From the NCBI GenBank assembly GCA_905479025.1, contig CAJQKX010000353.1:1-5033 (forward strand): DNA of 5,033 bases. Reading direction: 5' to 3'. The notes under the pieces were generated by a model. That model ran no database searches and was not told the origin of the DNA. It saw nothing but the letters and a program-made list of their open reading frames with translations. The position numbers and the translations under genes are program-made. The stretch is from an uncultured Paraglaciecola sp. Its GTDB lineage: Bacteria; Pseudomonadota; Gammaproteobacteria; Enterobacterales; Alteromonadaceae. Every line of letters starts with the position of its first letter. The first letter of the stretch is position 1. Positions 1 through 5,033 of this stretch are shown here, in pieces.

Positions 1-349
1 TTTTTACCACTGCCTCGTGCCCATTTAATAGGATCTTAACCATTTCGGTTGCAATGGGTACGCCGTCTACTTCTTGAATGGAACTGAGCTTAGCAAACTC
101 TTTATACGTGCCTGGTGCAGCCACGTCTAACGTACGAATGCGCTCAGCAATATCATCAACCGCTGTCGCTAACTCAGTATAATGCTCCTCAAACATCAGG
201 TGTAATTCTCTGAATTGTGGACCAGTTACATTCCAATGAAAATTATGGGTTTGTAAATACAGCGTATAGGAGTCTGCTAACAAGCATTTTAAACCTTGTG
301 CAATGACTTCTCGGTCTTTTTCATTGATACCAATATTAATATGACTCAT
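1..349 (-). CDS. dps: Dps-family ferritin-like protein (DNA starvation/stress protection), 3' end outside window
   Basis: This is the N-terminal 116 codons of a Dps/MrgA-type mini-ferritin; the frame is open to the left edge, and against a usual length of about 150-160 residues roughly 40 C-terminal residues are missing. Dps proteins form cytoplasmic dodecamers that oxidise Fe(II) with hydrogen peroxide and store the iron, limiting Fenton damage. The hallmark segment [11 protein letters not shown] lies at residues 34-44. By alignment with E. coli Dps, the ferroxidase ligands appear to be H38, H50, E54 (Asp in E. coli), D65 and E69. The ATG at 347-349 is supported by an AAGGGA Shine-Dalgarno sequence at 357-362, seven bases upstream. 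The protein starts about 13 residues later than E. coli Dps and lacks its lysine-rich N-terminal tail, so DNA binding through that tail is unlikely. The gene follows the VOC gene after 131 bp with no visible terminator, so either read-through or its own promoter is possible. Family assignment is secure; the symbol is by family. Confidence 0.93.
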   Translation of the reverse strand, partial: MSHINIGINEKDREVIAQGLKCLLADSYTLYLQTHNFHWNVTGPQFRELHLMFEEHYTELATAVDDIAERIRTLDVAAPGTYKEFAKLSSIQEVDGVPIATEMVKILLNGHEAVVK

Positions 350-480
350 TATTTGTTCCCTTGAGGGTTGAGAGTGTAAACAAACAGTAGACCTTATTAC
401 GCTTAATGACTAATGAAGATTACTCAACAGCTCAATCTATTTATTCTATCAATATAAGGACATTCAATAGGTTATTAATA

Positions 481-900
481 TTAATTCGCAAACAACTGCT
501 CAATGTCTTGAAATGCCTTAAATTCTAATGCATTACCAAAAGGGTCGAGAAAAAACATAGTCGCCTGCTCACCAGTTTGTCCTTCAAATCGTATATGAGG
601 CTTAATAATAAAATCAACATTGGCAGCACTAAGCTTACTTGCCAGGACTTGCCAATCCATCCAGTTTAGAACCACACCGAAGTGTGGAACAGGCACGGCA
701 TGGTTATCCACTTGATTATGTTTGGGTAGACTTGGCATTTGTGTCACGAGATGCGTCACTAATTGGTGTCCAAAGAAGTTCCAATCGATCCATTGTTCAG
801 ACCAGCGGCCTTTATCACAACCCAACAAGTCACCATAAAAGGCTTTAGCTTGCTTTAAATCTGCAACAGGAATAGCTAAATGAAAGGGAGTAAGAGTCAT
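481..900 (-). CDS. VOC (glyoxalase/extradiol dioxygenase fold) family protein, COG3565-like
   Basis: This is a complete 139-residue single-domain protein of the vicinal oxygen chelate superfamily, which includes glyoxalase I, bleomycin-resistance proteins and extradiol dioxygenases. Two beta-alpha-beta-beta-beta repeats can be traced: residues 5-55, opening with FHLAIPVADL, and residues 71-129, opening with VPHFGVVL and ending DPFGNALEFK. The probable metal ligands are H7, H73 and E126; FFGHQ (42-46) may supply a further residue near the site. The pattern resembles the group often annotated as predicted dioxygenase (COG3565), whose reaction is to my knowledge not established, so no substrate is claimed. 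The ATG at 898-900 lies seven bases after the stop codon of the aldehyde dehydrogenase gene and uses the SD at 904-909, which overlaps that stop codon. Co-expression with an aldehyde dehydrogenase suggests a role in handling reactive carbonyl compounds; this is inference from position only. Confidence 0.9.
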   Translation of the reverse strand: MTLTPFHLAIPVADLKQAKAFYGDLLGCDKGRWSEQWIDWNFFGHQLVTHLVTQMPSLPKHNQVDNHAVPVPHFGVVLNWMDWQVLASKLSAANVDFIIKPHIRFEGQTGEQATMFFLDPFGNALEFKAFQDIEQLFAN

Positions 901-903
901 GTA

Positions 904-909
904 TCACCT
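904..909 (-). promoter_or_regulatory. Shine-Dalgarno of VOC gene, overlapping the upstream stop codon
   Basis: On the minus strand the sequence TAGGTGATACATG joins the two genes. The first three bases (910-908) are the TAG stop of the aldehyde dehydrogenase gene, AGGTGA (909-904) is a good match to the 16S rRNA tail complement, and ATG (900-898) starts the VOC gene. Ribosomes finishing the first gene therefore stop on the ribosome-binding site of the second, an arrangement typical of translational coupling. Confidence 0.75.
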
Positions 910-2320
910 ATATAAGTTTTTTCAAAAGTTTAAATTTCTTATCAGTGAAAGGAGGATAACGTAACGGCACATCAAACCAAAAACTGCGTTTCATCACTGT
1001 TTTTAAGTGACTAAAATTATCAAAACCTATTTTCCCATGATAGGCACCTGTACCACTGCTACCTACACCTCCGAAAGGTAAATTAGGATTGGCAGCAAAC
1101 ATAAAGCCGTCATTGATACACACCATTCCAGCGCTGGTTGCAGTGAGAACTTGTTGTTCAAAATCTTTATTTTTGCTGAAAATATAGAGTGCTAACGGTT
1201 TTGCTCGCTTATTCACAAATGGGATCGATTCGGAAATGTTTTTTACTGTCACTATGGGCAATATGGGCCCAAAAATTTCTTGCTGCATTAAGAGACTGTC
1301 ATGAGCAGGGTTAAGCACAATAGTCGGCTCAATATACTTATTTGCAACATCGTGTTTGCCTCCATGCACAACCTCTTGGCCATCTAAATAACTGACAATA
1401 CGTGTCAGGTGCCGCTCACTCACAATACGCCCATAATCTTTGCTACTAGACGCGTCAGCACTATAAAACTCAGTAAGTTTATGTTTAATTGCATCGATGA
1501 GTGGCGCAGCAAAAGACTCCTCAACGAGCACGTAATCAGGTGCCACACAGGTTTGCCCGGCGTTCATCCATTTGCTCCAGACAATTCTCGCAGCAGTGAC
1601 ATCAAGATCAGTAGAACTATCAACAATACAAGGGCTTTTGCCACCCAATTCCAAGGTCACAGGTGTTAAAAATTCGGCTGCAGCACGCATCACTATTTTG
1701 CCCACCACTTCGCCACCTGTATAAATAATGTGGTCGAATTGATGTTTTAGTAGTTCAGTGGTTTCATCTACTGCCCCTTCTACTACAGCAAAAGCATCAT
1801 TATCTAAATATTGTGCAACCAACTCAACCAACAACTTCGATACATTCGCTGATAACTCTGAAGGCTTAATAATTGCATTGTTGCCAGCAGATATCGCAGA
1901 AATTAAAGGTGACAACACCAGTAACAGTGGATAGTTCCAAGCACCAATTATTAAAATTGTGCCTAAGGGCTCTGGCAACATATAACTCTTGCCAGGCTGG
2001 GCGATAATGGGTGTGGGCACTTTTCGCGGTTTTACCCACTTTTTTAAGTGTTTAAGCGAATGATCCACTTCGCTGATCACACCGCCTAACTCAGCAGTCC
2101 ATGATTCCATATTACAACGACCAAGATCCTGTTGCATTGCCACAAAAATTTTATCTTGCTGCTCAACCACCATTTTTCTGATTTGAGTGAGCTGTTCGAT
2201 ACGCCAAGGCAGTGGTTTGGTTTTCCCCGAAGCAAACTTGTTTTTTATAAGTTGTATTTTGGGTGCAATATCCGCGACTGATGGGGTATTAATCTTATTT
2301 GAGAGCGTTTCTGCCTGCAT
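908..2320 (-). CDS. NAD(P)-dependent aldehyde dehydrogenase, class 3 (ALDH3/YwdH/coniferyl-aldehyde-DH-like)
   Basis: This complete 470-residue enzyme oxidises an aldehyde to the carboxylic acid with NAD+ or NADP+ in the cytoplasm. Core ALDH motifs are in the expected order: GAWNYPL (126-132) with oxyanion-hole N129, IKPSE (151-155) with cofactor-binding K152, TGGEVVG (201-207) in the Rossmann region, ELGGKSP (224-230) with general base E224, NAGQTC (253-258) with catalytic C258, EIFGP (348-352) binding the nicotinamide ribose, and NLPFGGVGSSG (413-423). The short length, lacking the N-terminal extension of 490-500-residue ALDHs, and the tail motif FDVPLRYPPF near 449-458 place it with class 3 enzymes (fatty or aromatic aldehydes). 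It ends in a lysine-rich tail without the hydrophobic anchor of mammalian ALDH3A2. The ATG at 2318-2320 has AAGG at 2327-2330, six bases upstream. It heads a two-gene unit with the VOC gene and lies behind the purA terminator, so it probably has its own promoter. The substrate cannot be read from sequence. Confidence 0.93.
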   Translation of the reverse strand: MQAETLSNKINTPSVADIAPKIQLIKNKFASGKTKPLPWRIEQLTQIRKMVVEQQDKIFVAMQQDLGRCNMESWTAELGGVISEVDHSLKHLKKWVKPRKVPTPIIAQPGKSYMLPEPLGTILIIGAWNYPLLLVLSPLISAISAGNNAIIKPSELSANVSKLLVELVAQYLDNDAFAVVEGAVDETTELLKHQFDHIIYTGGEVVGKIVMRAAAEFLTPVTLELGGKSPCIVDSSTDLDVTAARIVWSKWMNAGQTCVAPDYVLVEESFAAPLIDAIKHKLTEFYSADASSSKDYGRIVSERHLTRIVSYLDGQEVVHGGKHDVANKYIEPTIVLNPAHDSLLMQQEIFGPILPIVTVKNISESIPFVNKRAKPLALYIFSKNKDFEQQVLTATSAGMVCINDGFMFAANPNLPFGGVGSSGTGAYHGKIGFDNFSHLKTVMKRSFWFDVPLRYPPFTDKKFKLLKKLI

Positions 2321-2346
2321 GGGATACCTTTAACAAATTTATGTTC

Positions 2347-2375
2347 GATATATCCATGTTATACCAATTTTTCAA
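2347..2375 (-). promoter_or_regulatory. Candidate sigma-70 promoter for the ALDH-VOC unit
   Basis: On the minus strand, TTGAAA (2375-2370) and TATATC (2352-2347) are separated by exactly 17 bases, matching the -35 consensus at five of six positions and the -10 at four of six. An alternative start within the same stretch is an extended -10, TGGTATAAC (2366-2358), without a clear -35. Either would place transcription initiation just upstream of the aldehyde dehydrogenase gene and after the purA terminator. This is a pattern match only, in AT-rich DNA where chance matches are common. Confidence 0.35.
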
Positions 2376-2470
2376 AAAGCTAAATTTATTCAAATCTTAA
2401 GCGATGTACTCATAAGACTAAGCGGGCAGGTGTGGAAAATTTGACTAAAAGCATTCTATTCAATCCGCTC

Positions 2471-2498
2471 AAAAAAAAAGGCCGCAAATTGCAGCCTT
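2471..2498 (-). terminator. Intrinsic (rho-independent) terminator of purA
   Basis: Read on the minus strand, AAGGCTGC (2498-2491) pairs with GCGGCCTT (2485-2478) through an 8-bp stem containing one G-U wobble, closed by a five-base loop and followed by an unbroken run of T ending at 2471. The stem begins about 24 bases after the purA stop codon. On the plus strand the wobble becomes a C-A mismatch and no T-run follows, so it works in the minus direction only. This separates purA from the ALDH-VOC unit. Confidence 0.9.
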
Positions 2499-2522
2499 AA
2501 TCTACTGATTGCATCAAGGGCT

Positions 2523-3927
<1,405 letters not shown>

Positions 3928-3941
3928 ATATAAACATGAAA

Positions 3942-4136
3942 TTAAAGTAGATACATCAAACTGACCACGCCTATAGTGACCAAAACCCCTCCCATAGTGC
4001 GTAATTGATTAATCGGCTGTTGTGATATTTGTTGCAGAAAACGTTGCCATTTATGTGCAAACAACATCGGACCAATCCCCTCAACTATAAGAATCATGGC
4101 TAATGCCACCAAAATCACTTCAGCAAATGAAAACAT
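3942..4136 (-). CDS. DUF2065 family (YjeT-like) small inner-membrane protein
   Basis: This 64-residue protein closely matches E. coli YjeT (65 residues) in length, layout and position directly upstream of purA. It has two hydrophobic segments, about residues 5-26 and 45-64, joined by a short polar and basic stretch (HKWQRFLQQ, from 28), so it should span the inner membrane twice. The first helix carries the family motif EGIGPML (19-25); the second begins with LRTMGG (45-50) and continues LVTIGVVSL. The function of the family is not established. The ATG at 4134-4136 has only a weak purine tract (GTGGG) about seven bases upstream. In E. coli this gene follows hflK-hflC, encoding the membrane complex that modulates FtsH, but hflC is not upstream here. 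The start and family assignment are well supported; a functional link to purA is not implied by the conserved adjacency alone. Confidence 0.9.
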   Translation of the reverse strand: MFSFAEVILVALAMILIVEGIGPMLFAHKWQRFLQQISQQPINQLRTMGGVLVTIGVVSLMYLL

Positions 4137-4616
4137 TTTAAACCCACACAGTCATATTTTTAACGCTAGGATAATACTATTTTTGGTTAACACAAGTTGT
4201 GGAGTGAACAGATTTTAAATTTCACCAAATCTAAGCCTTGAAGATTAAATTTATAACTCACCCTAAGGTTCTACAGTATTTGTGGTAGGCATCATAATCC
4301 CTAGAAGTGATATTTGCTTAGGCACTTAACAACGTATGTCTAAACCACTTTTTACCAGTAAAATCACATCAGAAATGAGTAACGGTTCATCATTACCCAA
4401 GCCTACCTGCAATAATCGGTCATTCTATTTTCACACCATATTTAGAACACTTAATTCTTGAAAATTAACAAAATAAGCTTGGCTATATCAAAGTTATGTT
4501 CAACCAAAAAAACGCTTATAGATGCTATTTATTCCTGTGAGCAATAAAAAAAAAGCGTACAAAAAAGTGCACAAAAAATAATTAATGCAGTCTTTTAAAG
4601 TTCAACCGTCCAAAAG
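4137..4616. other. 480-bp AT-rich intergenic region between the DUF3750 and DUF2065 genes
   Basis: This is the longest non-coding stretch in the window. Its high-coordinate end holds the imperfect hairpins and T-runs described separately as a possible terminator for the DUF3750 gene. Its low-coordinate end holds a TATTAT -10-like hexamer (minus strand, 4176-4171), about 35 bases before the DUF2065 start, with no good -35. In between, the only codon runs are short: a 41-codon plus-strand frame (4336-4461) and a 32-codon minus-strand frame (4326-4424) lying opposite each other. Neither has a credible ribosome-binding site or recognised homology. I saw no tRNA, insertion sequence ends, tandem repeats or HflC-like coding remnant. 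Confidence 0.6.
4546..4572 (-). terminator. Weak terminator-like hairpin after the DUF3750 gene
   Basis: On the minus strand GTGCAC (4572-4567) can pair with GTACGC (4560-4555) across a T6 loop, with one C-A mismatch and one G-U wobble, followed immediately by nine T (4554-4546). The stem begins about 45 bases after the DUF3750 stop codon. The T-run is good but the stem is short and imperfect. A second possible stem, ACGCTT (4558-4553) with AAGCGT (4517-4512), shares its left arm and is also followed by a T-run, so the two could be alternative structures. Confidence 0.35.
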
Positions 4617-5033
4617 TTAGTTAGCATAACGGCTACCTAAAGCACGAAAAGGTAGCTCTAAACCAAGCTCAGGTATTTGAAGTCCAACCCATTGAGGAAA
4701 AGTATTGCTGTTGGGGCCAGGAAACAGGGTGTATTCATTAGCCCAAGGGTAACGGGCAATCGCATCAAAAATTTGTGGGATCAGCCGGTTGGCTTTATCA
4801 CCTTGCACTGATAAGAGTTTTTCTGGTTTTGCACCGTACCAATAGCGGTCTGGTGTCGCTGTTTTATACTCACGCAATGCAGGCAGGCCGCTTTTTACTC
4901 GCCAACCCACCACTTCAAAAACAGTATACTCAGCCGCATTTTGAGGTTTAACCGCTATCCAAGTGTGCACTGCAAACCAACCTCGCCAACTAAAGGCATC
5001 GGCTGCATAAACCTCAATAACCGCTTCTTTGTA
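4617..5033 (-). CDS. DUF3750 domain protein, 5' end outside window
   Basis: The frame is open from the right edge to the TAA at 4617-4619, giving 138 visible residues. Conserved-looking blocks typical of DUF3750 proteins are AFSWRGWFAVHTWIAVK (13-29), YTVFEVVGWRV, the PDRYWYG motif, RYPWANEYTLFPGPNSNTF and the WVGLQIPELGLELPFRALG block near the C-terminus. A GTG at 4968-4970 could be read as a start, but it falls inside the conserved WRGWFAVHTWIAVK block, so the real start must lie further upstream. The function of the family is unknown to me. The His, Asn and Gly-rich blocks suggest a conserved site, perhaps enzymatic, but no fold is claimed. The protein ends soon after the ELGLELPFRALG block; some family members, as I recall them, continue further, so a short C-terminus is possible. 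No operon partner is visible, since the next gene is 480 bp downstream. Confidence 0.8.
   Translation of the reverse strand, partial: YKEAVIEVYAADAFSWRGWFAVHTWIAVKPQNAAEYTVFEVVGWRVKSGLPALREYKTATPDRYWYGAKPEKLLSVQGDKANRLIPQIFDAIARYPWANEYTLFPGPNSNTFPQWVGLQIPELGLELPFRALGSRYAN

Noticed and set aside
384..455. Possible dps promoter or OxyR site: a sigma-S-like TCTACTGT at 391-384, a TAGAAT at 448-443 and near-repeated GATAGA/TAGATT
   Set aside because: No -35 at proper spacing accompanies either -10-like element, and the repeats do not fit the OxyR spacing; too weak to annotate, although dps genes are often under such control.
639..848. 69-codon plus-strand open frame
   Set aside because: It lies wholly inside the VOC gene on the opposite strand, has no family resemblance and no ribosome-binding site; it is a shadow frame.
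1409..1669. 86-codon plus-strand open frame
   Set aside because: It lies inside the aldehyde dehydrogenase gene over its catalytic region, and the translation shows no recognisable domain; it is a shadow frame.
4409..4428. TetR-operator-like imperfect palindrome AATGACCGATTATT on the minus strand
   Set aside because: Only five of seven symmetric positions pair, flanks do not extend it, and no regulator gene is nearby.
4968..4970. GTG start for the DUF3750 protein
   Set aside because: The same frame continues open to the window edge and carries conserved-looking sequence directly upstream of the GTG, so the codon is an internal valine.

Overview
The window reads as an ordinary chromosomal housekeeping and stress stretch from a marine-type gammaproteobacterium. 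Moderately AT-rich DNA, a purA closely resembling the enterobacterial enzyme, a YjeT-type small membrane protein directly upstream of purA, and the VOC and DUF3750 proteins all point to Alteromonadales (Paraglaciecola, Glaciecola or relatives). That assignment is inference from protein resemblance; there is no rRNA or other marker to settle it. All six genes lie on the minus strand, so the window is described here in transcription order, from high to low coordinates.

At the right edge (4617-5033) is the C-terminal part of a DUF3750 protein whose start lies outside the window. Next comes a 480-bp gap (4137-4616) with terminator-like U-tracts at its upstream end, a possible promoter at its downstream end and no convincing gene between them. 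A 64-residue two-helix membrane protein of the DUF2065/YjeT family (3942-4136) follows, then purA (adenylosuccinate synthetase, 2523-3821), closed by a clear intrinsic terminator at 2471-2498. In E. coli the yjeT-purA pair is preceded by hflX-hflK-hflC; here DUF3750 occupies that place, so the wider neighbourhood is rearranged.

Behind the purA terminator is a candidate promoter (2347-2375) and a tightly packed two-gene unit: a class-3-like aldehyde dehydrogenase (908-2320) and a VOC/glyoxalase-fold protein (481-900). The ALDH stop codon lies within the Shine-Dalgarno sequence of the VOC gene, so the two are very likely co-transcribed and translationally coupled. This fits a small aldehyde-handling module, though the substrates cannot be read from the sequence. 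At the left edge (1-349) is the N-terminal three quarters of a Dps-family ferritin, with its ferroxidase residues visible and without the lysine-rich N-terminal tail of E. coli Dps.

No mobile element, CRISPR array, tRNA, rRNA or phage feature was seen. I found no convincing new biological system. The points most worth checking are the stop/SD-overlapping ALDH-VOC pair, the purA start without a visible Shine-Dalgarno sequence, and the long gap where hflC would be expected.
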